A stretch of 63,652 nt of DNA, from positions 1-63,652 of the forward strand of contig JAJYZF010000017.1 in assembly GCA_021800165.1 (NCBI GenBank), in the 5' to 3' direction. Below are positions 9,049 through 19,149 of this stretch, piece by piece. The notes beneath the pieces were generated by a model. The model searched no databases. It was not told the origin of the DNA and saw nothing but the letters and a program-made list of their open reading frames with translations. Position 1 is the stretch's first letter; each line of letters begins with the position of its first letter. The translations under genes and the position numbers were made by a program. This stretch comes from Planctomycetota bacterium. GTDB lineage: Bacteria; Planctomycetota; Phycisphaerae; WQYP01.

Positions 9049-11064
9049 ATGAAAAACTTCCCGATTTTTATGATTTCCCTGTTGGCGATTTCCGTGCTGC
9101 CGCGTGCGGTTACCGGCCACGTTACCCGACCCGCCACTGGTAACACGCAGCATCACCTTCTCTTAGCAGTTAAGGCCGATGGCCATCCCTGCGAGCTGTT
9201 TCATCCTCACCAGCACCAGATGCTTACTATTTCCATCGCCAACTCTGCCGGCATTCCCCTGATGCTGCACGGTAAATTGCGATGGCAGTTCTGCGCCGGC
9301 CCACTTGCCAAACACTGGCGTACGCTGCTGGCGGCACCCATTGCACCGGCACTGGTGGCCGCAGGCGGGCAATTTACGATTCATCTGCCGGTGACCTTCA
9401 ATACCGTCGGCTTTTACCGGCTCATTTACCATCACCGTGATGTCGCGCCAGCTTCCGGGTCGGTTTTGACCTGCATTTACCGCCCCGCCGGCTTGGCTAT
9501 ACCCACGTCGCTAACCCCCTGGATACGTAACTTGCCCCGGCTCTTTTTTCAGCCGCATCCCCTTGGTTACATCGCCGATTACATCCATCAAACCTCAATC
9601 CGCCGCTACGTCCTACGCCTCTGCTGGCCACCAAAACCGGTGGCTAAAGCCAACGGCCGGGCAATCGTCAATCCCGCCCAGATCAAAAGGATCGCGCAAA
9701 GTCTGGCTCAACACCACGCGGTCCTGGTCTTGGCCGTTCAATTGAGAAATGATCTGGTCAATCCTGCCGCCACGCCGCTTGGCTTGGCGCAATTTCTCAC
9801 ACCTTGGCTGCGCGCCGCCGGGCCGGATCTGACTACTTTGACCATCCTACCGCCTGCCGGAATCCATGGCACTCCAGTTCGCCGCTTGATCCGCCAAATC
9901 TGTCTGCGTGGCTTTGGCACGGCGCGAATGATCAATCCACACGTACTAATTCTCGGCTACCCGGCCCTTCGCGATCTTGGCTTCTCGGGTGAAGCGCCCC
10001 CTTCCACCGGCAACCCGCTGGCCATTGTCAACATCTGGGCGATCTCCTGGCAGCGCCGAACATTTCGTCGATATCTATCTTGGCTGACCGGCAAAACGCC
10101 GGTGTGGGTTTTGCCGCCGGCTTCCGGCGGCTGCAAACGGCCCGTTTCGCAGGCCATCGGAAGAATTGCACCGGCTCTGGCTTTGGCACAAGGGGCTGCC
10201 GTGGTGCCGGCTCCGCACCATGATTTTGGGCTCGCGGAGCATTGGTTGGGCGGGGCCTCCCTCTTTCACATTGTCCATCCATATCTGCCTCCCTTTATTG
10301 CGGTATTTCAAGGCAATCACCGCTGTGTTGCGGTTTTGGCCGGACTTGGAGCCGCAACCAGGCGTGACCAGCAATGGTCCGCTCTAAAGTATTGGCCGGT
10401 CCAGCAAGTGCCCAGTCCCGCAAACCATGCGGCCGCGCCCAACGGTTTTCCCACAGGCACCATCATTGTGCTTGATCCCGCCCACGATATGCAGGCTATC
10501 ACCAGCCGCGATCAGCCATTGCCCAGCCCCATAGCCGGTTGGCACGAACTTCCACTCAATAGCCACACCTATTACCTGGAATCCACCGGGTCGGTGGTCA
10601 ATCTTGTTGCGGCGCTGCGCACGGCCACAATTCAAGGCCTGCCGCCCGTGGCTCTGGCCACGTTTTTAAATACCCGTCGTCCGCCCGGCCTAATGGTGGC
10701 AGTACGCAACGCCCGCCTAGGACGTTTGCGTGGTTGCATTCGGGTGAAAGTGGGAACCGCGGCTTTTTCCCGTTGGCGCAGGCTTGCACCAATACCACCG
10801 GGACAGTGCGTCATCATCGGGCCGTTTAACCTTCCATCGCAACCCGTTTTACACACCGGGTACGTGGTACAACTTCGCCGCAACGGCGTTGCGTGGCAGA
10901 CCGCCGGGGCCATAGTGTCTAGCGCCCCCACCACCCAGCCGGTCGTGCCCCCCGTACCCGCGCCGCGCATCGTGCAACGTCCAACCACACAACCTAGCCC
11001 AACCGCCGGGTCTGTGCCTGGGGTATATCATTTGCGCATGCCCATCCTGAAAACTCTGCGCTGA
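9049..11064 (+). CDS. Large secreted protein of unknown function
   Basis: I do not recognise the family. Starting at ATG 9049 gives MKNFPIFMISLLAISVLPRA, a clean signal peptide with a hydrophobic core and cleavage near the Gly-His after residue 24; an ATG 15 bases earlier is also possible. The mature part (about 645 residues) is rich in His, Pro, Ala and Arg. Residues about 55-145 look like a beta-sandwich. A stretch around 215-350 has alternating hydrophobic strands and helices, as in a TIM-barrel hydrolase, but no catalytic motif stands out. The last 50 residues are a Thr/Pro-rich linker and short basic end. No lipobox, PEP-CTERM tail or transmembrane helix is present, so export to periplasm or medium is likely. 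Confidence 0.7.
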   Translation: MKNFPIFMISLLAISVLPRAVTGHVTRPATGNTQHHLLLAVKADGHPCELFHPHQHQMLTISIANSAGIPLMLHGKLRWQFCAGPLAKHWRTLLAAPIAPALVAAGGQFTIHLPVTFNTVGFYRLIYHHRDVAPASGSVLTCIYRPAGLAIPTSLTPWIRNLPRLFFQPHPLGYIADYIHQTSIRRYVLRLCWPPKPVAKANGRAIVNPAQIKRIAQSLAQHHAVLVLAVQLRNDLVNPAATPLGLAQFLTPWLRAAGPDLTTLTILPPAGIHGTPVRRLIRQICLRGFGTARMINPHVLILGYPALRDLGFSGEAPPSTGNPLAIVNIWAISWQRRTFRRYLSWLTGKTPVWVLPPASGGCKRPVSQAIGRIAPALALAQGAAVVPAPHHDFGLAEHWLGGASLFHIVHPYLPPFIAVFQGNHRCVAVLAGLGAATRRDQQWSALKYWPVQQVPSPANHAAAPNGFPTGTIIVLDPAHDMQAITSRDQPLPSPIAGWHELPLNSHTYYLESTGSVVNLVAALRTATIQGLPPVALATFLNTRRPPGLMVAVRNARLGRLRGCIRVKVGTAAFSRWRRLAPIPPGQCVIIGPFNLPSQPVLHTGYVVQLRRNGVAWQTAGAIVSSAPTTQPVVPPVPAPRIVQRPTTQPSPTAGSVPGVYHLRMPILKTLR

Positions 11065-11188
11065 TACGTCTATACCATGCGTCGTGACGTGCAAAACATT
11101 CATCTTTTATGGTGCCGGATTTCCGGCCAGCCACCACACGCCTTCACCGTGGTACGTTTCGCCCCTCGGGCTAGATATTCCGTGTCGG

Positions 11189-12220
11189 CTACGGCGGTAC
11201 AAGACTCCAGGATGAAGTGGGATTGTACGTTTTTATTTTCCATCCCAGCGCGGAGCTGTTCGGGCCAAGATCCCGTTGATAGACAAACCCCTGCTGATTC
11301 ACAATAAAAGACATAATGCCCGAAGATCCGTACTTGGCTGGAAATGCCACCAGAGCAAAGCCTGCAATTAAGCGGCCGTTGACAGCGTACTTTAACGCCC
11401 CACCCGGCGCTGCGGCACCCTGCCGCCTTAAAATATGGAAATAATAACCATAAAATGGCCGTGGCCCCTTGTGCTTGCCATGGGTATAACCCGCGGCAGT
11501 GGCCTGCGCTACCAGCGGCCCCAATGGACTGACCAATTGCCCTTTGGCGACAGGCCAATACAACCCGTCGTGGGTGCCGGGTTTACTTATAAATCGGCCG
11601 GCATAACACGGCATGCCGGAGGCATGGGGCACTGCGGCAAAATATTCTCGCTGTGCCAGCACGTAGGCACGACACACACGAATGGCCTCCAGCTCATTAC
11701 GCCCGATACGCCGTTCCAAAATTTCTTTCACGCCCGCCGCGGTGTCAAAAAACCACTTTCCATTGGTCATCCGCACAAGCGGTATCGGAAATGGCCAATT
11801 TTTTTCGCCAATATGCACGACGGCGACATTGGCGTTTTGTTTCTGCACCCAGAATTTTTGTCTGGCATGGGCCACGAATTCTTCAAAACGGCGATGATCT
11901 TCCACCTTATCGCCGGACACCAGCGTTTTTATCGCCGGACCAAAAATATGGTGCAGTTGGGTATGGTCCTGCTGCTCCACCGCTGCCAGCAGGGCTGCGG
12001 CCGCCGCTGTATCGCTGGTGAATAAGGCTTGACCAGCCTGTGGTCTAGCCGTGCCAGTTGCAGGAACTTCAATCTCATCGCCGGTTGAAATCACCGCCGG
12101 CTTGGAGCCTGCCGTCGTGGCCGCCGGCTTGGTTTGGCAGCCCGTCTGGAATACGGCCAAAGCGGCCAGAGACACGGTTCCGGCGATCCAGCCGGCGATT
12201 CGGAATTGTCTTATATTCAT
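11189..12220 (-). CDS. DUF2950-family lipoprotein
   Basis: Probable periplasm-facing lipoprotein: N-terminal signal followed by a lipobox-like FQTGC with Cys28. Residues about 65-343 match the DUF2950 family in many blocks: WPFPIPLVR, GKWFFDTAAG, EILERRIGRNELEAI, RVCRAYVLAQREY, FISKPGTHDGLYWP, SPLGPLV, FYGYYFHIL, YAVNGRLIAGFALVA, PAKYGSSGIMSFIVNQ. The function of DUF2950 is not established. In many genomes it sits next to DUF3300 or small Gly/His-rich envelope proteins, and here a small Gly/His/Tyr-rich lipoprotein gene lies 48 bases upstream on the same strand, so the two are probably co-transcribed. Confidence 0.88.
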   Translation of the reverse strand: MNIRQFRIAGWIAGTVSLAALAVFQTGCQTKPAATTAGSKPAVISTGDEIEVPATGTARPQAGQALFTSDTAAAAALLAAVEQQDHTQLHHIFGPAIKTLVSGDKVEDHRRFEEFVAHARQKFWVQKQNANVAVVHIGEKNWPFPIPLVRMTNGKWFFDTAAGVKEILERRIGRNELEAIRVCRAYVLAQREYFAAVPHASGMPCYAGRFISKPGTHDGLYWPVAKGQLVSPLGPLVAQATAAGYTHGKHKGPRPFYGYYFHILRRQGAAAPGGALKYAVNGRLIAGFALVAFPAKYGSSGIMSFIVNQQGFVYQRDLGPNSSALGWKIKTYNPTSSWSLVPP

Positions 12221-12268
12221 GGGTAATCCTCACAAAGAACCATGTTATGGCAAAAGGTGCCTGCTCTT

Positions 12269-12712
12269 TTAGTGCCTGTGGTCAGGCCCGCCTCGACCCG
12301 GCGCTCCGCGTGGCGGCTGACCGCCCGCGTGCCCGCCATGAAAGTTATTTCCGCCTCTGCCACCATCGTGGTATCCACCTGGGCCACGTTGGGGCTGATG
12401 CGCATGAAACTCGCGCAGACTCTCTCGGCCGCGGTTCACATAGCGACGGATATGACGGTCACCTCCATAGCGACCTCCAAAGATCGGCTGCGGCTCCGGC
12501 GTAATGATGGGAACCGGTGTCACGTAAACCGAAGAGTAACCGGGATAATTCTGATACCCCGGATAGCCCGGCGTTTCATAATTTTGATAGCCATAGGTTG
12601 AAGAATAACCCGCCCCCTCAAAAGCGCACGCGGCACAAGGTAGAAGAATCGCGCCCACTGCTATCCACTTGCACCAACACACAAGGCGTTTTAGCGATAC
12701 GCAACTGTTCAT
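12269..12712 (-). CDS. Small Gly/His/Tyr-rich lipoprotein
   Basis: No family recognised. ATG at 12712 (MNSCVSLKR), preceded by AGGGG, gives a 147-residue protein with a signal peptide and a lipobox-like CAAC. The mature chain starts with Tyr/Gly/Pro-rich repeats (TYGYQNY, PGYPGYQNY, PGYSSVY) and ends with Arg, Gly and His. Such composition is typical of disordered envelope proteins, and the His clusters could bind metal (inference). It is the first gene of a probable unit with the DUF2950 lipoprotein. An upstream in-frame start at 12742 would add ten residues. Confidence 0.7.
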   Translation of the reverse strand: MNSCVSLKRLVCWCKWIAVGAILLPCAACAFEGAGYSSTYGYQNYETPGYPGYQNYPGYSSVYVTPVPIITPEPQPIFGGRYGGDRHIRRYVNRGRESLREFHAHQPQRGPGGYHDGGRGGNNFHGGHAGGQPPRGAPGRGGPDHRH

Positions 12713-13008
12713 TGCCAAACCCCTGTAAAGATCCACCACCAAGCCCCATGGCTTACTTAAGTATATCGCTGGCCCAAATTTTGGCTACAGGTAGCGGCAA
12801 ATCCCGAAAGACTGACTACGGCCGATGCCACCCACCGCCCTCAAGGCCCATTCAAACCGTTTCCCTTGTGGAATCTTGGAGGCTTGGAGGCTTGGATAAA
12901 ACGTGGGTGTCCGGACGGCACCTTGCCGCGTATAATATCTTGTTCAGGTATCGGCCAGAGCCGTTGCCGAAGCCATAATCGTTATAGAAACGCTTTTGGA
13001 GAAGCCAA

Positions 13009-14031
13009 ATGTCCATAGCCCATGCTGCCGCCATCCTGTTTGCCATCCTGCCCACGCGTGGTTACTTTCGCCCCAGTCACGCCGTGAATGTACGGTTTGT
13101 CACGGGCACTACGCTTTTGGATCAAAAGGCCGTACGGGCGGGATTTCGCGCAGCCAACCTGCTGGGTAAGTTTTCCTCCCCCCCGGCTCATGCGATTATC
13201 CGGGCCAATGGTCAGCCCGTCTTCCACATCTATACCATAGGCGGCAAGCGTTTGACCGCCCGCCCCCTGCACGGAACGTTGCTTGATGGGAACGTGGTAA
13301 ATATCAGCCATTGTTTTCCACAGGTTAAAAAAAGCGGTACGTATATCATCACCTGGCAGACCGCCAATCCCGTAGTGCTGGAAACGTTGAATAATCCGGG
13401 ATTTTCCCCTGCTGATTTCAGGCACATCCCGGCACAACAGTGGTCCAGCCTGCCCGCCGATCAAAAAAAACTCATACGCATGCAGTTTCAGCCCTGTGTT
13501 TACCATCTGGTGCCGTTGCAATATGCCCAGATCGAAACCGCCCAGGGAACCATCAGTCTGAAGTTCTGGTACAGCGCGGCCCCACATACCGTGTCTAATT
13601 TTATTCATTTAGCCCAGGAACAATTTTATAACGGGTCAAACTTCCATCGCATTATCAAAGGTTTTATGATTCAAGGTGGCGATTCGCTTAGCAATGTGCC
13701 CGGCCGAGCGGGTACCGGGGGACCAGGTTATGCCATTGTCCAGGAATTTAATTCCCGTCCCATGAATCGCGGTGTTATCGCCATGGCCCGGGCACGCTCG
13801 GTGGACTCCGCCGGATCACAATTTTTTATCATGCAGAAGGACACTCCCTCATTGGATGGTCATTACACCGGATTTGGCCGGGTCATCAAGGGCTTACATG
13901 TGGTGGATAAAATTGCCGATACGCCGGTGCGCGGACCTAATGGCACGGTAGTCGGACCCAAGCCGAAAATTATTTCTGTACGTATTCTTCCGGCCAAGGC
14001 GTCTCTCTATGGCATTGCAGGACAGCGATAA
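13009..14031 (+). CDS. Cyclophilin-type peptidyl-prolyl cis-trans isomerase with N-terminal extension
   Basis: The C-terminal half (about residues 170-330) is a cyclophilin domain: ETAQGTISLKFW, TVSNFIHLA, FYNGSNFHRIIKGFMIQGGD (Arg/Phe/Met/Gln active-site block), GVIAMARARSVDSAGSQFFI and LDGHYTGFGRVIKG. It should catalyse proline isomerisation. The first 30 residues resemble a signal sequence (hydrophobic AHAAAILFAILP), followed by about 130 residues with no recognised domain, so the enzyme is probably periplasmic. ATG 13009 has GGAGA six bases upstream. The mnmG gene starts 11 bases downstream and is probably co-transcribed. Confidence 0.9.
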   Translation: MSIAHAAAILFAILPTRGYFRPSHAVNVRFVTGTTLLDQKAVRAGFRAANLLGKFSSPPAHAIIRANGQPVFHIYTIGGKRLTARPLHGTLLDGNVVNISHCFPQVKKSGTYIITWQTANPVVLETLNNPGFSPADFRHIPAQQWSSLPADQKKLIRMQFQPCVYHLVPLQYAQIETAQGTISLKFWYSAAPHTVSNFIHLAQEQFYNGSNFHRIIKGFMIQGGDSLSNVPGRAGTGGPGYAIVQEFNSRPMNRGVIAMARARSVDSAGSQFFIMQKDTPSLDGHYTGFGRVIKGLHVVDKIADTPVRGPNGTVVGPKPKIISVRILPAKASLYGIAGQR

Positions 14032-14042
14032 CCGGTGCAACT

Positions 14043-15986
14043 TTGTCTACGCCGTTGGAACATGATTTTTTTGATGTCGTGGTTGTCGGGGGCGGACACG
14101 CCGGAGCCGAAGCTGCATGGGCGTCCTCCCGCATTCTCGGTAATCGTGGCAAGGTAGCCATGATCACGATGGACCCGCACGCTATCGGACGTATGAGCTG
14201 CAACCCCGCGATCGGTGGTCTGGCCAAAGGGCAGATGGTGCGGGAGATCGATGCCCTGGGTGGGCTGATGGCCCACGCCATCGACCTGGCCGGCATTCAG
14301 TTCCGCATTCTTAACCGATCCAAAGGCCCGGCGGTGCAGTCGCCGCGGGCCCAGGCCGACAAGTACGCCTACGAGGCCACGGTCCAACGGTTACTGCGGG
14401 AAAATTGCCCCAACCTGACCATTCTTGCGGCCACTGTGGACGATATTCTCACCCATGACCAATGGCCTGCCGGAACCGCCCCCTCGCGCAACAGCAGCAA
14501 TACACCGCACCGTATCACGGGTGTGCGACTGGGTACCGGCCAAAACCTTGCTTGCACCTGTGCCATTTTAACGACCGGCACGTTTCTGCGCGGACTGATG
14601 CATACGGGACCGCGACAAACCCAGGGCGGCCGCATCGGCGAACAGGCCTCCACCGGTTTATCTGTTTGCCTGGAAAGATTGGGCTTTGAGCTGGCCCGAC
14701 TCAAAACCGGCACGCCCCCACGCCTGGCCCGTGAAACCATTGATTTTTTCGGCCTCGATGTTCAGAGCGGGGATGAAGTGCCGACACCTTTTAGCTTCTT
14801 GAGCGCCTCGTCGCATGGACTTTTATCCACAACCTTTCCCGTCCTGCCGCAGGTCGGGTGCCATATCACGTATACCAATAAAAAAGTACACGATCTGATT
14901 CGTGAAAATCTACACCGGGCACCCATGTACAGCGGCCAGATTCAAAGCCGCGGACCGCGTTATTGCCCCAGCATCGAAGACAAAGTGGTGCGGTTCGCCG
15001 ACAAAACCCAACATCAGATATTCTTGGAGCCGGAAGGTCTCAACACCAATGAAATCTATTGTAACGGGATTTCCACCTCCCTGCCGGTGGATATCCAGGA
15101 AGAGATGGTTCATTCCATAACGGGGTTGGAAAAGGCCAAGGTACTGCGTTGGGGCTATGCGGTGGAATATGATTTTGTGCCCACCCATCAAATCCGTCCG
15201 TCGCTGGAAACCCACCGCGTGCGTGGTCTGTTTTTCGCCGGTCAAATTAATGGCACCAGTGGCTATGAAGAAGCCGCAGCGCAGGGTCTCATGGCTGGAA
15301 TCAACGCAGCGCGGCATATTCAGGACCAGAAGCCGATCATCTTAAGCCGTGATCAGGCCTATATCGGCGTGATGATTGACGATCTGGTGACCAAAATTCC
15401 CACTGAACCGTACCGCATGTTCACCAGCCGCGCCGAGTTTCGCCTGACTTTGCGCAGTGACAACGCGGATCAGCGCCTCACGCCGCTGGGGCGGCAGATC
15501 GGACTGGCCGAACCAATACGCCAAGAGCTTTTATCTGCCAAACTTTCCGCCATGCACCGCATCCTGGATCAACTGCAAGCGTCGCGACTTCCGGACGGCA
15601 CCACCGCCGCGGATTTGATCCGACGGCCGGATATTGCCTGGCAAAATTTAGGCACCATGAACTTCCAACCAGCCGGACGAATGATGGAGCTTGTTCAATG
15701 CACCCGAGATCACGCTCTTCTGGAGCAGATACAAATAGAGTCTCGTTACGCCGGTTACATTCAACGCGAACGGAATTTGGCCCGGCGCATGCACGAATTG
15801 GAAAACAAAGTTATTCCGGTGGGATTTAATTTCTCCGCGCTCGCCGAGCTGCGGTGTGAAGCCCGCGACGCCTTGGCGCGTTTTCAGCCTGCCAGCATTG
15901 GACACGCATCGCGCCTCGAAGGTATTACACCTTCTGACTTGACCGTGCTTATGATGTATCTTACCGGTCGCAAATCAACTTTGTGA
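14043..15986 (+). CDS. mnmG: MnmG (GidA), tRNA uridine-34 carboxymethylaminomethyl modification enzyme
   Basis: FAD-dependent subunit that acts with MnmE to install the 5-carboxymethylaminomethyl group on U34 of certain tRNAs. The start is TTG at 14043 with a weak ribosome site; it places the dinucleotide fold VVVGGGHAGAEAA at residues 13-25 as in the family. Other hallmarks: SCNPAIGGLAKG, QFRILNRSKGPAV, ADKYAY, RYCPSIEDKV with the catalytic Cys, NGISTSLP, GQINGTSGYEEAAAQGLMAGINA and TSRAEFRL. At 647 residues it is slightly longer than E. coli MnmG, with a Ser/Pro-rich insertion near residues 140-155. No mnmE lies in the window. Confidence 0.97.
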   Translation: MSTPLEHDFFDVVVVGGGHAGAEAAWASSRILGNRGKVAMITMDPHAIGRMSCNPAIGGLAKGQMVREIDALGGLMAHAIDLAGIQFRILNRSKGPAVQSPRAQADKYAYEATVQRLLRENCPNLTILAATVDDILTHDQWPAGTAPSRNSSNTPHRITGVRLGTGQNLACTCAILTTGTFLRGLMHTGPRQTQGGRIGEQASTGLSVCLERLGFELARLKTGTPPRLARETIDFFGLDVQSGDEVPTPFSFLSASSHGLLSTTFPVLPQVGCHITYTNKKVHDLIRENLHRAPMYSGQIQSRGPRYCPSIEDKVVRFADKTQHQIFLEPEGLNTNEIYCNGISTSLPVDIQEEMVHSITGLEKAKVLRWGYAVEYDFVPTHQIRPSLETHRVRGLFFAGQINGTSGYEEAAAQGLMAGINAARHIQDQKPIILSRDQAYIGVMIDDLVTKIPTEPYRMFTSRAEFRLTLRSDNADQRLTPLGRQIGLAEPIRQELLSAKLSAMHRILDQLQASRLPDGTTAADLIRRPDIAWQNLGTMNFQPAGRMMELVQCTRDHALLEQIQIESRYAGYIQRERNLARRMHELENKVIPVGFNFSALAELRCEARDALARFQPASIGHASRLEGITPSDLTVLMMYLTGRKSTL

Positions 15987-16018
15987 AGCGCCGTTACCCC
16001 AAAATATGTCCTTAGCCG

Positions 16019-18133
16019 TCAGGGATGTGGGAATTGCCGCGCCACCGCCAATTCCATTAAACGGACCTGCGTGCCGCGGTCGGGCTCGCCCGGCTGCGGA
16101 CGGCGCTGCCGCCATATTCCATCGGGTCCCAAATCCCACGCCTCGCGATTGTCTTCCAGCATGATTTGCAGTACCTCGCGAAGTTTTTCGCGCAGGGCCG
16201 GCTCTTCAATCCGTACGGCTGCTTCAACGCGATGCGAAAGGTTGCGACTCATCCAGTCGGCCGACCCCATATAGAACTCTTCGTGGCCGCCATTGGTAAA
16301 CCAGAAAATACGGGAATGTTCCAAAAACCGTCCAATGATACTGCTGACGCGGATGTTCTCGCTTAAGCCGGGCACTTGGGGCCGCAGACAGCAAAACCCA
16401 CGGACAAACAAATCAATCTTCACGCCCGCCTGCCCGGCTTTGTAGAGGGCTTCAATAATTTCCGTATCTTCCAGGGCATTCATCCGTGCCACAATTCGGG
16501 CGGGTTGCCCTTGGCCAGCGCAGGACACCTCCCGCGTAATCATGTCTAAAAAGCCTTTGCGCATGGTTACCGGAGCCACCAACAACTTGCGATAGTCGGC
16601 CTTGAGTGAGCGTCCGGTCAGAAAGGCAAAAAGGTCCACCACATCCTGGCAGATATCCTCCCGGCTGGTAAAGAGCCCCAAGTCGGTGTACAATTGGGCA
16701 GTACGTGAGTTGTAATTCCCTGTCGAAATGTGAGCATAAGAACGAACCAGATGTTCTTCCCGACGAACCACCAGAGCAATTTTAGTATGGGTTTTTAGCC
16801 CTAAAATTCCGTAAACAACATGGGCCCCCGCATTTTCCAGGGCCTGAGCCCACTGGATATTGCTTTCTTCATCGAAGCGGGCTTTAAGCTCGACCAGCAC
16901 CGCCACCTGCTTGCCGGCCTCGGCGGCCTGGGCCAGAGCCGATACAAACGGCGAATCGCCGCTGGTGCGGTACAGCGTCATTTTGATCGCCAGTACCTGC
17001 GGATCGTGCACCGCCGTGAGAATAAAGCGTTCCACCGAGCTGTCAAAACTTTCGTAGGGATGATGCACCAGAATGTCATTCTGACGAATGATGGCAAAAA
17101 CATTGGCCTGTTCATCCGCCAAGCCCGGCGCACACACCGGCCGCCACGGCGGAAACTTCAGACCAGGTTTGTCCAAAGCGACCAGCCCCATCAGATCGCA
17201 CATACCCAGCGGTTCTGGCTCTTCCAGCAAGTCCGACGGATGAATTTCCAGACCGTTCATCAGATATTGCCGCATCTGTTCCGACATCCCTTCGGATATC
17301 TGCACGCGCACGGTGTCGGCAAAACGCCTGGCGCGCAGTTCTTCCTGGACCACTTCCAACAGGTCTTCTGAATCGTCAATGTCCGCCTCGACATCGGCAT
17401 TGCGTGTAACCCTAAATGATCGAGTTTCAATGATTTCCATACCCGGAAACAGCACGCCGAGTTGATCCTGAATAATACTTTCCAGCGGCACAAAAACGGT
17501 TCCCGCACTGTCTTCCACCGAAAACCACCGCGGAAAAAGCCGGGGTACTTTGATCCGCGCAAAAAGTGTTTCGGCATGGCTGGGCGCACGCAATAAAGCG
17601 CCGATCGACACGCTAAGGTTGCTGATAAATGGAAATGGATGGCCGGGATCTACGGCCAGAGGCGTCAACACCGGGAAAATCACCGTGCGAAAATACGCCG
17701 CAGCCTTTTCCCGCTGCACTGGCGTCAACTCCGCGCACTGCCGCAGCACAATTCCCTCCTTGGCTAGCGCTGGCCGAAGATCTTCGCGCCAGACTTGCTG
17801 CTGACGCAGAACCATGTTGGCCAGCCGCTGGCGCACCCTCTCAAACTGCTGCCGATGAGATAATCCGTCAATCCCCACTTCGCTGGCCTTGCTGATCAGC
17901 AGCCGTTTCAACGGACCTGGGCGCTTCATGAAAAACTCATCCGTGTTACCCGCAAAAATGGCCAGAAACTTCACCCGTTCCAGCAGCGGGTTGCGCGGGT
18001 CCATGGCCTCATACAAAACTCGATAATTAAAATCCAGCCAGCTTAGATCCCGGTTAAAAAAACGCACCGATCCGCCGTCAGAAAGCGTAGGCGGTTCCAT
18101 TGTGGTGCTGAAAGCCTTCAATTCAGGCGTCAT
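16019..18133 (-). CDS. ppk1: Polyphosphate kinase 1
   Basis: Membrane-associated enzyme that reversibly transfers the terminal phosphate of ATP to polyphosphate. The 704-residue chain has the four PPK1 domains: N-terminal FFNRDLSWLDFNYRVL, the head domain, and two PLD-like C-terminal domains. The phosphorylated histidine is expected at His449 (GLKTHTK), with His606 (FLEHSRIF) in the second domain. GNTDEFFMKR and STGNYNSRTAQLYTD are family signatures. It is the last gene of a leftward unit, 48 bases after the TIGR01777 epimerase gene. No exopolyphosphatase gene is adjacent. A second Met at residue 12 could be the true start. Confidence 0.97.
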   Translation of the reverse strand: MTPELKAFSTTMEPPTLSDGGSVRFFNRDLSWLDFNYRVLYEAMDPRNPLLERVKFLAIFAGNTDEFFMKRPGPLKRLLISKASEVGIDGLSHRQQFERVRQRLANMVLRQQQVWREDLRPALAKEGIVLRQCAELTPVQREKAAAYFRTVIFPVLTPLAVDPGHPFPFISNLSVSIGALLRAPSHAETLFARIKVPRLFPRWFSVEDSAGTVFVPLESIIQDQLGVLFPGMEIIETRSFRVTRNADVEADIDDSEDLLEVVQEELRARRFADTVRVQISEGMSEQMRQYLMNGLEIHPSDLLEEPEPLGMCDLMGLVALDKPGLKFPPWRPVCAPGLADEQANVFAIIRQNDILVHHPYESFDSSVERFILTAVHDPQVLAIKMTLYRTSGDSPFVSALAQAAEAGKQVAVLVELKARFDEESNIQWAQALENAGAHVVYGILGLKTHTKIALVVRREEHLVRSYAHISTGNYNSRTAQLYTDLGLFTSREDICQDVVDLFAFLTGRSLKADYRKLLVAPVTMRKGFLDMITREVSCAGQGQPARIVARMNALEDTEIIEALYKAGQAGVKIDLFVRGFCCLRPQVPGLSENIRVSSIIGRFLEHSRIFWFTNGGHEEFYMGSADWMSRNLSHRVEAAVRIEEPALREKLREVLQIMLEDNREAWDLGPDGIWRQRRPQPGEPDRGTQVRLMELAVARQFPHP

Positions 18134-18181
18134 CGTTTCGTTCTCCGTGGAAAGTTTTCCGGCAAACTCATCCTGTCATCA

Positions 18182-19147
18182 TTATGTCTTTTTCTTGCGC
18201 CCTGCCAATCCGATCGGCGGAGTTGCTTGACCATAAATGTCGGCCAAAGCCCGCGGCAAATCGGGGTACTCAAATGCGTACCCTATTTCCAGCAACCGGC
18301 TGGGCCGACATCGGCAACCTTGCAAGGCTAAATTCGGCTCGGTTCCCAGCAGACCGGCACCGAGCCGCACGGCCAGCGCCGGCACCGGCGGACTCCACGG
18401 GCGGTGCAGGGCTTGGCGCAGGCGGGCCATAAATTCGGCATTGCGCACCGGGTTGGGTGCGCAGGCAACATAGACCCCCTGTGCTTCGTTCCGACGGATC
18501 AGCTCCAACACGATTCCCACGACATCTGCCATGTGAATCCAACTCATCCACTGGCGGCCAGATGCAACGGCTCCACCCAAGCCCCAACGGGTGAGGTTGC
18601 TTAGCGGCACCAGCAGACCGCCGCTTCCATCAAGCACCAACCCAAGGCGTAAGATGACCTGCCGGGTCCGAGGCATAGGGTGGCGTAACAGTGCGTGTTC
18701 CCACATCGCACAGGTTTGCGCAATAAATCCCGTCCCCGTCGGGGTGAGTTCTGTACAAACGGTATCGCCGGTATCGCCGTAGATACCTATGGCACTGGTT
18801 TGAATAAGCACGGCCGGCGGGTGGCGTGCCTGGGCCATCGCCTGCGTTACCGCCAGCACGCTACTCACACGGCTCTCGAGAATCTCCGCCCGATGGGCCG
18901 CAGTATGGCGACCATTGATATTTCGGCCCGCAAGATTCACCACGGCGTTAGCACCTTCCATGACCGTGGCCCAAGCTTCGACGGTGCGCCCATTCCATGG
19001 CACCTGTCGGAAGCCATTGGTTTGGTCGTTATGGCCGTGGCGGGTTAATACCACCACCTCCCAACCATCCTCAACGAACTTTTTGGCGATGGCAGTGCCT
19101 ATCAAGCCACTGCCCCCTGCTAAAATAATTTTCCTTTGGGTTGACAT
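18182..19147 (-). CDS. TIGR01777-family NAD-dependent epimerase/dehydratase-like protein
   Basis: SDR-fold protein of the TIGR01777 (YfcH/SulA-like) family; its substrate is not established for most members. The cofactor fingerprint GGSGLIGTAIA is near the start, followed by VNLAGRNINGR, SRVSSVLAV, QTSAIGIYGDTGD, MSWIHMADVVG and the C-terminal DUF1731-like LGAGLLGTEPNLALQGCR. ATG 19147 is chosen; a TTG at 19153 overlaps the stop of the upstream PEP-CTERM gene. The two-base gap and lack of a separate ribosome site suggest translational coupling to that gene. ppk1 follows downstream. Confidence 0.88.
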   Translation of the reverse strand: MSTQRKIILAGGSGLIGTAIAKKFVEDGWEVVVLTRHGHNDQTNGFRQVPWNGRTVEAWATVMEGANAVVNLAGRNINGRHTAAHRAEILESRVSSVLAVTQAMAQARHPPAVLIQTSAIGIYGDTGDTVCTELTPTGTGFIAQTCAMWEHALLRHPMPRTRQVILRLGLVLDGSGGLLVPLSNLTRWGLGGAVASGRQWMSWIHMADVVGIVLELIRRNEAQGVYVACAPNPVRNAEFMARLRQALHRPWSPPVPALAVRLGAGLLGTEPNLALQGCRCRPSRLLEIGYAFEYPDLPRALADIYGQATPPIGLAGRKKKT

Positions 19148-19149
19148 AT